Source of the DNA: Lachnospiraceae bacterium
Lineage (GTDB): Bacteria; Bacillota; Clostridia; Lachnospirales; Lachnospiraceae
NCBI GenBank assembly: GCA_017524035.1
Contig: JAFWUY010000037.1
Coordinates: 1 to 49,467 of the forward strand
Reading direction: 5' to 3'
Length of the DNA: 49,467 nucleotides
The notes under the pieces were generated by a model. It worked only from the letters and a program-made list of their open reading frames with translations. It ran no database searches and was not told the origin of the DNA. A program made the translations under genes and the position numbers. This document shows, piece after piece, positions 7,643 to 13,422 of the stretch (position 1 is the first letter of the stretch; every line of letters begins with the position of its first letter).

Positions 7643-8158
7643 CTATTGCTTAGCGTCAAAGTTACCTCTGGTCACTCCGAGGGTTCCTCCGGTATAGGCG
7701 CCCTTTGAATAATTGGCAGTTTCGGGGGCGGCCTTCAGTGAATTGAGCAGGTTAAGCTCAAAATCCACCAGTTCAAGCGAACTCTTAAGGAGCTCACTGT
7801 TCTGCTCATTTACCCTGGCAAGCTCATGGGTCAGTCCGGTAAGCCTGTCATAAACTTCTGACAGAGCCTTCTGTTCAGCCGGAGTCCTTTCGAGCAGGCC
7901 GATGAGAGTCTTCAGTTTAAGTTCGTTAACATCCCTGTTAAGTACATTCGCGATGTCGGCAGTTACCTTGGACCTTGTGTTATCAAGGTTCTGCAGCCTG
8001 TCGGCATGCGACTGTTCATCTTCCGTGATCTTACCAAGCGCATCGAGATCCCCGGCAACGATCACCGGGGTTTTTGAGCGTGCAAGCCCGAGAACCGTCT
8101 CAATTTCGTTACATTCTTCCGTAAGTATGCTGATGAGATTCTCTACGAGACTTGCCAC
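7643..8158 (-). CDS. flgN: Flagellar export chaperone FlgN
   Basis: FlgN binds FlgK and FlgL in the cytoplasm and delivers them to the export gate. The 171-residue product is almost all helix, as in the FlgN family (MASLVENLISILTEECNEIE and a C-terminal amphipathic helix around LLKSSLELVDFELNLLNSL), with a flexible Gly-rich tail. The start is a GTG three bases after the flgM stop with only a weak GGGGT ribosome site, which suggests translational coupling to flgM. Inside the gene, at 7926-7941, the RNA can form a hairpin presenting ACAGGGAUGU. Confidence 0.85.
   Translation of the reverse strand: MASLVENLISILTEECNEIETVLGLARSKTPVIVAGDLDALGKITEDEQSHADRLQNLDNTRSKVTADIANVLNRDVNELKLKTLIGLLERTPAEQKALSEVYDRLTGLTHELARVNEQNSELLKSSLELVDFELNLLNSLKAAPETANYSKGAYTGGTLGVTRGNFDAKQ
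7926..7941 (-). repeat. Hairpin with CsrA-type core inside flgN
   Basis: The minus-strand RNA reads UUAACA-GGGA-UUGUUAA-like with a perfect six-base stem (UUAACA with UGUUAA) around loop GGGA, and contains ACAGGGAUGU exactly. It encodes Asn-Arg-Asp-Val-Asn of FlgN, so codon choice may explain it. Confidence 0.45.
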
Positions 8159-8161
8159 TCT

Positions 8162-8440
8162 TTACCCCAATTCCTGATATTTCTGAAGAAGTTTGTCAGC
8201 AAAGCTGCCTGCGCTGACGTTGTAAGTTCCGTCCTGGATCTTGGACTTGATCGAATCCACGAGATCGGTTCTGACATCGGGAGTAGCTGCAAGAGCATCC
8301 TTGGCAGTCTTCATGTCTTTTCCTATGCTGCTGATGGACACCTTGTCGGTTACGACACCTGTGTTCTTTGCCTTCTGTGTATTCGAAACCCTTGAAGTCT
8401 GATACAGGCTCTGGATCTGCGAATAACTTTCTATACGCAT
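8162..8440 (-). CDS. flgM: Anti-sigma-28 factor FlgM
   Basis: FlgM binds and inhibits the flagellar sigma factor until the hook is complete, then is exported. The protein has 92 residues, the usual size. The C-terminal half carries the sigma-binding pattern (DLVDSIKSKIQDGTYNVSAG followed by FADKLL), and the N-terminal half is Ser/Thr-rich and probably disordered. The ATG at 8440 is chosen over upstream codons because an AAAAAGGAGG site lies eight bases before it. The gene heads the flgM-flgN-flgK operon and has a near-perfect sigma-28 promoter, so FlgM is under feedback by its own target sigma factor. Confidence 0.93.
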   Translation of the reverse strand: MRIESYSQIQSLYQTSRVSNTQKAKNTGVVTDKVSISSIGKDMKTAKDALAATPDVRTDLVDSIKSKIQDGTYNVSAGSFADKLLQKYQELG

Positions 8441-8471
8441 CCGGTTTTGCCTCCTTTTTGTAGTATTGCAG

Positions 8472-8486
8472 GGCATATTCTATGCC
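8472..8486 (-). repeat. Short hairpin in flgM 5' leader
   Basis: GGCATA and TATGCC are separated by three bases between the flgM promoter and ribosome site. It is a probable RNA hairpin of unknown role. Confidence 0.5.
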
Positions 8487-8497
8487 TTACACCTACT

Positions 8498-8525
8498 TTA
8501 TCGGAATGAAGCAATCAAAACTTTA
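8498..8525 (-). promoter_or_regulatory. Sigma-28 promoter of flgM
   Basis: On the minus strand TAAAGTTT (8518-8525), a 12-base gap and TCCGATAA (8498-8505) match the E. coli sigma-28 consensus TAAAGTTT-N11-GCCGATAA at 15 of 16 positions with one extra spacer base. Confidence 0.85.
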
Positions 8526-8544
8526 CACTTTTTGTGAAAAATTA

Positions 8545-8586
8545 TGAAAAATCGGCCCGGACACACAATATATATGTCTCCGGGCC
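8545..8586 (-). terminator. Terminator after trigger-factor-like lipoprotein gene
   Basis: A GGCCCGGA/TCCGGGCC stem with an AT-rich loop (8554-8586) is followed on the minus strand by ATTTTTC. It separates the lipoprotein gene from the flgM promoter. Confidence 0.8.
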
Positions 8587-8596
8587 CCTGAATTCA

Positions 8597-9712
8597 TTAT
8601 GCGGCATAAAGATCTGTGAGGAAATTAAGTGTATTTTCCTCAAGGAAATATACCCTGTACTCTTCCCTGGTGAGCTGGGTAAGAAGTTCGTCCACCGTGA
8701 CGCCGTAGCTCTCCGCATACTCCTGAAGGGAAGCCTCGAACTCCTCATCTGTCTGAAGGAGATTGTTTTCCGAAGCGATGATGTAAAGAGCGGCATCGTT
8801 TACAAGCTGGGGACGGCTGAACTCCGCAATATAGCTGTCAATGGTATATCCGTAATACGAAAGCAGGGTTTCCGCATCGATCCCGTACATATCCGCGTTG
8901 CTCTGTACAGATTTGAGAACAAGTGCATCATATGCATCCACAAGTTCCTGGGGGAAAGCTGCCTTTTCGGTAACTATGGTTGAAAGATTCTGGGTGATGA
9001 TGGCCTGTATGTTCTCCCTGTCATACGCCTGAACCTGTTTGATGAGTTCCTCACGGCACATCTCCCTGAGATCCTCTTCGGTCTCGATGGGATCGGTTCC
9101 CTCATCACGGTTTTCATTGGCGGTTGCAAGGATGGAATCGATGGTAACGATTCCGTTTACGGTGCAGGTAAATACAACTTCCTGGCCCGCAAGCTCCTCC
9201 GAATGGTATTCCTCGGGGAAGGTAAGGTGAAGGTCGATCTCCTCACCGGGCATAACTCCTATCAGCCCCTCCTCAAATCCGGGGATAAAGGTTCCGGATC
9301 CGATCTTGAGAAGATATCCTTCGGCGGTTCCGCCCTCAAACGCCACTCCGTCCTTGGTCCCGCAATAGTCGAGGCTGACGGTGTCGCCGTCGTGAACCTC
9401 CCTGTCGGTCGCATAATTAGCCGGATCCACCTGGTTCGCATACTCGTTGATAAAGGTCAGATATGCGTAATCGATATCCTCCTCGGTAAGATCATAGGGC
9501 TCATAGTCGATATACATGGAACGGTAGTCGCCGACCTCCACGTACTGGCTCATATCGTAGTCAAATACGGTAACGGCTTCGCCAAGGTCGCCGGTAACGG
9601 GCACCGGAGTGTTATTGCCGGAAATATCCGAAAAAACATTCTCTTCTTTGCCGCATGCGCTGAGACTGAGAAGTGCAGTTACCATAAACAATGCAACAAG
9701 TCTTTTTTTCAT
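8597..9712 (-). CDS. Trigger-factor-like FKBP peptidyl-prolyl isomerase lipoprotein
   Basis: This is a probable extracytoplasmic folding factor. Residues 1-20 are a lipoprotein signal peptide with lipobox LSAC, so the mature protein should be lipid-anchored at Cys20. Residues about 105-190 form an FKBP-type domain (DGDTVSLDYCGTKDG, IGSGTFIPGFEEGLIGVMPGE). The remaining part is helical, like the C-terminal substrate-holding arms of trigger factor, but there is no N-terminal ribosome-binding domain. The 371-residue length fits this lipoprotein relative of Tig seen in clostridia. It stands alone, with its own promoter and terminator. The isomerase activity is inferred from the domain. Confidence 0.82.
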   Translation of the reverse strand: MKKRLVALFMVTALLSLSACGKEENVFSDISGNNTPVPVTGDLGEAVTVFDYDMSQYVEVGDYRSMYIDYEPYDLTEEDIDYAYLTFINEYANQVDPANYATDREVHDGDTVSLDYCGTKDGVAFEGGTAEGYLLKIGSGTFIPGFEEGLIGVMPGEEIDLHLTFPEEYHSEELAGQEVVFTCTVNGIVTIDSILATANENRDEGTDPIETEEDLREMCREELIKQVQAYDRENIQAIITQNLSTIVTEKAAFPQELVDAYDALVLKSVQSNADMYGIDAETLLSYYGYTIDSYIAEFSRPQLVNDAALYIIASENNLLQTDEEFEASLQEYAESYGVTVDELLTQLTREEYRVYFLEENTLNFLTDLYAA

Positions 9713-9764
9713 AACATGATCTCTTTCTGAATAAAACTACATAAATATATGCGTATCAAACGCA

Positions 9765-9793
9765 ATTGTACCACCTCGGAGCCTTGCATACAA
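9765..9793 (-). promoter_or_regulatory. Promoter of lipoprotein PPIase gene
   Basis: The minus strand carries TTGTAT (9788-9793), a 17-base spacer and TACAAT (9765-9770). It is a plausible sigma-A promoter, back to back with the promoter at 9802-9830. Confidence 0.55.
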
Positions 9794-9801
9794 ACAAATT
9801 A

Positions 9802-9830
9802 TTGATAACAGAGCCTTTGTTTGCTACAAT
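9802..9830 (+). promoter_or_regulatory. Promoter of small membrane protein gene
   Basis: TTGATA (9802-9807), a 17-base spacer and TACAAT (9825-9830) form a good sigma-A promoter 23 bases before the ATG at 9853. Confidence 0.72.
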
Positions 9831-9852
9831 GCATTTTTGAAAGAGGTGACTT

Positions 9853-10326
9853 ATGGGTAAAGCAGCAATAATAGCAATCATATTTCTTGTAGTACTTATA
9901 GCGATTCTCATTGTCCTGTATTTTGTCGGAAAGAAAATGCAGAAGAGGCAGGACGAGAACAATGCCATGCTTCAGGCCAATAAGCAGTATGTCTCCATGC
10001 TGATCATAGATAAGAAGCGTATGAAGATAAAGGAAGCCGGACTCCCCCAGGCGGTACTGGACCAGACACCCAAGGCGCTTAGAGGCTCCAAGATGCCCAT
10101 CGTAAAGGCCAAGATCGGTCCCCAGATAATGTCACTTATCTGCGATGAGAAGATCTTCGAAGACGTTCCCGTCAAAAAGGAAGTAAAAGCCGCAGTCAGC
10201 GGTATCTACATCCTCGAGGTAAAGGGCCTTCACGGCAAGACCGTCGTTGAAAAAGCTCCCAAGAAGGGCTTCAAGGCATGGGTCGACAGACTTCAGGAAA
10301 AGGCAGGAGCAAAGCCCATCAAATAA
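9853..10326 (+). CDS. Conserved hypothetical single-pass membrane protein
   Basis: I do not recognise a named family. The 157-residue protein begins with one strongly hydrophobic helix (residues about 4-26, AIIAIIFLVVLIAILIVLYF), then a basic stretch (KKMQKRQDE). The cytoplasmic-looking, lysine-rich domain of about 125 residues contains KIKEAGLPQAVLDQTPK and PIVKAKIGPQIMSLICDE. The topology resembles YajC-type or other N-anchored small proteins, but no functional motif is visible. The start has GAAAGAGGTGA upstream. It is monocistronic with its own promoter and a strong terminator. Codon use matches the neighbours, which argues for a real expressed gene. Confidence 0.8.
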   Translation: MGKAAIIAIIFLVVLIAILIVLYFVGKKMQKRQDENNAMLQANKQYVSMLIIDKKRMKIKEAGLPQAVLDQTPKALRGSKMPIVKAKIGPQIMSLICDEKIFEDVPVKKEVKAAVSGIYILEVKGLHGKTVVEKAPKKGFKAWVDRLQEKAGAKPIK

Positions 10327-10352
10327 TCCGGGGCATTTCATAAGTACAAAAC

Positions 10353-10379
10353 AAAGCGGACCTTCGAAAGGTCCGCTTT
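10353..10379. terminator. Bidirectional-looking terminator
   Basis: AAAGCGGACCTT and AAGGTCCGCTTT form a 12-base-pair perfect stem with a three-base loop between the converging genes at 9853 (+) and 10432 (-). Confidence 0.8.
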
Positions 10380-10395
10380 CTTATATTCTATCCTT

Positions 10396-10426
10396 GGTGA
10401 ACAAGGGGACGGTTCCTCCGTTCACC
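10396..10426. repeat. Short palindromic repeat with GGGGACGGTTCC core
   Basis: GGTGAAC (10396-10402) and GTTCACC (10420-10426) flank the sequence GGGGACGGTTCC. The same core occurs in the large palindrome at 36693-36756, and its first ten bases occur (inverted) at 26051-26060. It lies just after the gntR stop codon. No open frame or transposase is attached. Confidence 0.55.
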
Positions 10427-10431
10427 TTTCT

Positions 10432-11136
10432 TCATTTTCTTTTCCCGTACAGGGCATTCATTGTTTCTTCCTCGCGTTCCATACGGATCTGGCGGATGAT
10501 CGACCTGCGCTGGTTATCGATATGCTCTCCCGCAGCCTCCGCCGCGATCTCGGCATTTCTCTTTTCTATCGCATTTACGATCCTTCTGTGCTCCTTTACG
10601 AGGTTGTCATGGCCCGAAGAATCCTTGATGTACTCATATCTGTATCTGTACATGGGAAGCGACAGTGAATCCTCGAGACTGATGAGCCTGTCGTTTCCGG
10701 TGGCGCTGATGATGACATTGTGAAATTCCACATCCGCTTGGGCAATCACCCTGCTGTCATTGGTCTCGACCGCCTTTTCAAAGGCATCACGGGCTTTCTT
10801 GAGGTCCGATATTCCCTCCGGGGTGATCCTTTCGCACGCGAGCTGGACGCAAAGGATATCGAGAGCCCTTCTAACTTCCAGCACATCCGACATGTTCTTC
10901 TCGGTAATCTGAGCAACCATCGCACCCTTTCTGGGTATCATGGTGACAAGACCCTCGAGCTCGAGCATACGTATGGCTTCCCTGATGGGCGTGCGGCTTA
11001 CCCCGAGCTTATCGCCGAGGTGAACCTCCATAAGTCTCTCGCCTGCGGGGAGTTCCCCCGTAAGAATCGACTGTCTGAGCTTGTTATATACGGAATCCCT
11101 TAATGGCAGGAAATCCTCTTCCTTGGCCTTAGGCAT
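10432..11136 (-). CDS. GntR-family transcriptional regulator (FadR/FCD subfamily)
   Basis: This is a DNA-binding regulator responding to an unknown small carboxylate or similar ligand. The N-terminal winged helix (residues about 12-75) has LRQSILTGELPAGERL and LGVSRTPIREAIRMLELEGL, typical for GntR. The C-terminal FCD domain is helical with the metal/ligand pattern R..LD (VRRALDILCVQ), VEFHNVIISATGNDRL and KEHRRIVNAIEKR. The 234-residue length is normal. A CGGAGG site precedes the ATG. It follows ispE by 57 bases on the same strand. That gap holds several ATTGTA/TACAAT half-sites, so autoregulation is likely. The target genes are not evident. Confidence 0.88.
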   Translation of the reverse strand: MPKAKEEDFLPLRDSVYNKLRQSILTGELPAGERLMEVHLGDKLGVSRTPIREAIRMLELEGLVTMIPRKGAMVAQITEKNMSDVLEVRRALDILCVQLACERITPEGISDLKKARDAFEKAVETNDSRVIAQADVEFHNVIISATGNDRLISLEDSLSLPMYRYRYEYIKDSSGHDNLVKEHRRIVNAIEKRNAEIAAEAAGEHIDNQRRSIIRQIRMEREEETMNALYGKRK

Positions 11137-11160
11137 GGATCAGTCCTCCGATACATTGTG

Positions 11161-11203
11161 ATTGTATACATAATACCACTGATTGTACTGATTTTAATAC
11201 AAT
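11161..11203 (-). promoter_or_regulatory. Candidate GntR operator cluster
   Basis: ATTGTATACATA (11161-11172) is a near-palindrome of the FadR-subfamily type. A second pair, ATTGTA (11182-11187) and TACAAT (11198-11203), lies next to it and overlaps the ispE stop. All are within 70 bases of the gntR start, which fits autoregulation. This is inferred. Confidence 0.45.
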
Positions 11204-12063
11204 TTCTTTAATGTCGTTACAAAACTTTCTTTTTCTGCGGCAAGATGCGCATTTCTGATCTCATCCACGGCTTTTGCGGCCTTATCACTGTCATCAAAGA
11301 AAGCAAATACGGTGGGGCCGGATCCCGTCATCAGGGTTCCGATTGAGCCTCTCTCATCAAATATCTTCTTGATCTCCGTGATCTCCGGGCAGCGGGGCTC
11401 CGTGACATATTCGAGGACATTGCCCAGATACTTAAGAAATCCCGTTCCCGTGCATGTTTTCATCGAATCAAGCATCGCATCCACATCGGGGTGGGCTATG
11501 TTATCAAAAATCTCATCGAGTGCCTTGTAGATATTCCCCGTGGAGACTCCCTTTTCCGGTTTTGCAACGGCCAGAATATATTCGGGAAGCTGGGTAAGCT
11601 TTGTCAGCTTTTCACCGATGCCCTCGGCGAGCACGGTTCCGCCCTCGACGCAGTAAGGTACATCGGCGCCTATCTTTACTCCGAGTTTCCTTAACTCGTC
11701 CATACCGAGGCCGCAGTCAAAGAGCCTGTTCACACCGCGAAGTGTAGCAGCCGCATCCGAGCTTCCTCCCGCCATGCCCGCAGCTATCGGGATATTCTTA
11801 TCAAGGCTGATCTTTACGCCTTCCTTGATGCCGCATTTATCCGTAACGGCCTTTGCAGCCTTATAGATCAGGTTATCTTCATCGGCCGGAAGGTCGCTTC
11901 CGCCCACATCGATGCTTATACCTTCATCCGTCTTTTCGAAAGTCAGCGTATCCGAAATATCCACGGTCTGCATTATCATCCTGACTTCGTGGTATCCGTC
12001 CGGTCTTTTTCCGGTAACATCAAGACTTAAGTTTATCTTGGCATATGCTTTTTCGGTGATCAT
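11194..12063 (-). CDS. ispE: 4-diphosphocytidyl-2-C-methyl-D-erythritol kinase
   Basis: IspE phosphorylates CDP-methylerythritol in the MEP isoprenoid pathway (cytoplasmic). The 289-residue protein is the right length for this GHMP kinase. It shows the N-terminal AYAKINLSLDVTGKRPDGYHEV substrate segment, the ATP loop PIAAGMAGGSSDAAA (residues about 91-105), ADVPYC, and the C-terminal MTGSGPTVFAFF motif. AGCGGAGGAATC precedes the ATG. It is followed by gntR, an arrangement that may only be convenience clustering. Confidence 0.95.
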   Translation of the reverse strand: MITEKAYAKINLSLDVTGKRPDGYHEVRMIMQTVDISDTLTFEKTDEGISIDVGGSDLPADEDNLIYKAAKAVTDKCGIKEGVKISLDKNIPIAAGMAGGSSDAAATLRGVNRLFDCGLGMDELRKLGVKIGADVPYCVEGGTVLAEGIGEKLTKLTQLPEYILAVAKPEKGVSTGNIYKALDEIFDNIAHPDVDAMLDSMKTCTGTGFLKYLGNVLEYVTEPRCPEITEIKKIFDERGSIGTLMTGSGPTVFAFFDDSDKAAKAVDEIRNAHLAAEKESFVTTLKKLY

Positions 12064-12093
12064 ATGATTCCTCCGCTAGGACCTGTTGTATCC

Positions 12094-12122
12094 ATTATAA
12101 ACTGCCTCGGCTGTTTTTAATA
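12094..12122 (-). promoter_or_regulatory. Promoter of ispE-gntR
   Basis: The minus strand has a perfect -10 TATAAT (12094-12099) with a weak -35 TATTAA (12117-12122) at 17-base spacing, 30 bases before the ispE start. Confidence 0.5.
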
Positions 12123-12163
12123 CATACAAAAAAGCTCCTCCCGGGTAGGTGGGAGGAGCCTTT
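12122..12163 (-). terminator. Terminator after the sigma-D-linked orphan gene
   Basis: On the minus strand GGCTCCTCCC pairs with GGGAGGAGCT across a short loop, followed by TTTTTTGTATG. It is a strong rho-independent terminator upstream of ispE. Confidence 0.85.
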
Positions 12164-12182
12164 CGAATCATGGATTAAAGGA

Positions 12183-12791
12183 TCATCTGTTAAGATATTC
12201 AGAAGGATCTGTTTCGCCGGTCTTGAGTTTTTCGAATTTGTCGAGAACGGCGTCGTAGGTTTTCTGTGAGATCTCTGGAAGCTTTCCGCCCCATGTCTCT
12301 TCTGCCTGCGCATATCCTTTCTTGAAGGCTTCGATCATGCTGTCAAGCTTGTCCGGATCTCCGCCTGTAAGTGCCGTAGCGAACTGAACGATACGGTCGC
12401 TTGTCTTTTCAACGCCCCAATAACCATCCTCGGCGATGTCTGCCTGTGCCTGCGCCTTGGTCTCGGGATCGACCTCATACTCGCCATCCTTAAGGAATGA
12501 CCAGATATCGGTAGCCTCTCCGTATTTAGTGGCCTGCTGGCCCAGAAGCTTCTCCACGAGGCTGCGGAGGCTTTCGGTCCTTGCATCGGCTTCTGCCTTA
12601 AGCTTGTTTACGAGATCGGTATTGGGTGTATAGGTCCTGCCTGTCTCAGCGGTCTGACCCGAGGGTTCGTATACCGCTGCTGCCTCTTCATTAGTGACAG
12701 CGTCCTTTGCGGCTTCTTTTGCCTTTGTCTGGGAAGTATAAGCCGAGTACGCGTTTGCCGCCTGAGAGGATGTAACTCCGTTTACATTCAT
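12183..12791 (-). CDS. Unknown 202-residue protein, probable flagellar regulon member
   Basis: No family recognised with confidence. The protein has no signal peptide or membrane segment. The first 65 residues are Ala/Thr/Ser-rich and likely disordered (MNVNGVTSSQAANAYSAY), ending in the short VYEPSG motif. The rest is helical and acidic, with LVNKLKAEADARTESLRSLV and an aromatic patch DGYWGVEKTSDRIVQFATAL near residue 135-155. The ATG at 12791 is chosen for its GAAAGGAGAG site. The promoter at 12865-12891 is sigma-D-like, so a motility role, perhaps as an exported or assembly-linked factor, is inferred. It is followed by a strong terminator and is monocistronic. Confidence 0.8.
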   Translation of the reverse strand: MNVNGVTSSQAANAYSAYTSQTKAKEAAKDAVTNEEAAAVYEPSGQTAETGRTYTPNTDLVNKLKAEADARTESLRSLVEKLLGQQATKYGEATDIWSFLKDGEYEVDPETKAQAQADIAEDGYWGVEKTSDRIVQFATALTGGDPDKLDSMIEAFKKGYAQAEETWGGKLPEISQKTYDAVLDKFEKLKTGETDPSEYLNR

Positions 12792-12864
12792 ACGTCTCTC
12801 CTTTCGCGTTATCTTTCGCATTATTCAATGCAAAAGAAACAAATCATCCATGATTACATTATTT

Positions 12865-12891
12865 ATATCGGAACGATACCCGCAAAGATTA
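12865..12891 (-). promoter_or_regulatory. Sigma-D type promoter of the orphan 202-residue gene
   Basis: On the minus strand TAAT (12888-12891), a 15-base spacer and TCCGATAT (12865-12872) match TAAA-N15-GCCGATAT at 3/4 and 7/8. The -35 overlaps the stop codon of the surface protein gene at 12889. Confidence 0.65.
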
Positions 12892-13407
12892 ACCTCTTTT
12901 GCGTGAATATATTATACATCCGGCACCGGATACAAGGCAAAGCGAAATCAGTGCCATAAGGCCGAAAGGAGGTCTGAATCCGGTCTTGGGCGCGGGAATG
13001 ATCTGATCGGGCGGAATATCGGGCAGTCCGGGAATGGACAGTCCGGAAGGTGATGAACCGCCCGAACCGGTTCCTCCGCTCGCTACTACGATATCCCGGG
13101 TTGACCAGGTGCCGCCTTCGTAATCCGCAACATACACGGTCACGGTATCTCCCGCCGTAAGCGAAAGTCCCGTCAGACTGATTGAGAAATTGTTACCGGA
13201 TACACCGGTGCTGTTCATCGCCACAATTGTTCCGCCGGACCTTACCTGAACAGCTACCGCAAGCGCATTGGTTGTTCCGCTGACGCTTACCGCAGACGTA
13301 TTACCGGATGCGGAAGTAATGGTTACGGCTTCGTTATATGCGCATACCGGAAAGGAAACAGAAATAATGAGCGCCAAGGACAAAATGATACCGAATATTT
13401 TTTTCAT
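12889..13407 (-). CDS. Small exported protein with sortase-type C-terminal anchor
   Basis: This is a probable cell wall-attached surface protein. Residues 1-23 are a signal peptide (cleavage near VCA-YN). A beta-rich, Ser/Thr/Gly-rich domain of about 90 residues (ITSASGNTSAVSVSGTTN and LTAGDTVTVYVADYEGGTW) looks Ig-like or fibronectin-like. A Gly/Ser/Pro linker leads to APKTG, a variant of the LPXTG sorting motif, then a hydrophobic helix and the basic tail YSRKRG. It starts 15 bases after the larger secreted gene, so the two are probably co-transcribed and may work together. No cysteine-based or catalytic motif is seen. The ligand is unknown. Confidence 0.82.
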   Translation of the reverse strand: MKKIFGIILSLALIISVSFPVCAYNEAVTITSASGNTSAVSVSGTTNALAVAVQVRSGGTIVAMNSTGVSGNNFSISLTGLSLTAGDTVTVYVADYEGGTWSTRDIVVASGGTGSGGSSPSGLSIPGLPDIPPDQIIPAPKTGFRPPFGLMALISLCLVSGAGCIIYSRKRG

Positions 13408-13422
13408 TTTTCAATCCCCCCG

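Noticed and set aside
8597..9712. Assignment as cytoplasmic trigger factor (tig)
   Set aside because: A lipobox LSAC with signal peptide is present and the ribosome-binding domain is absent.
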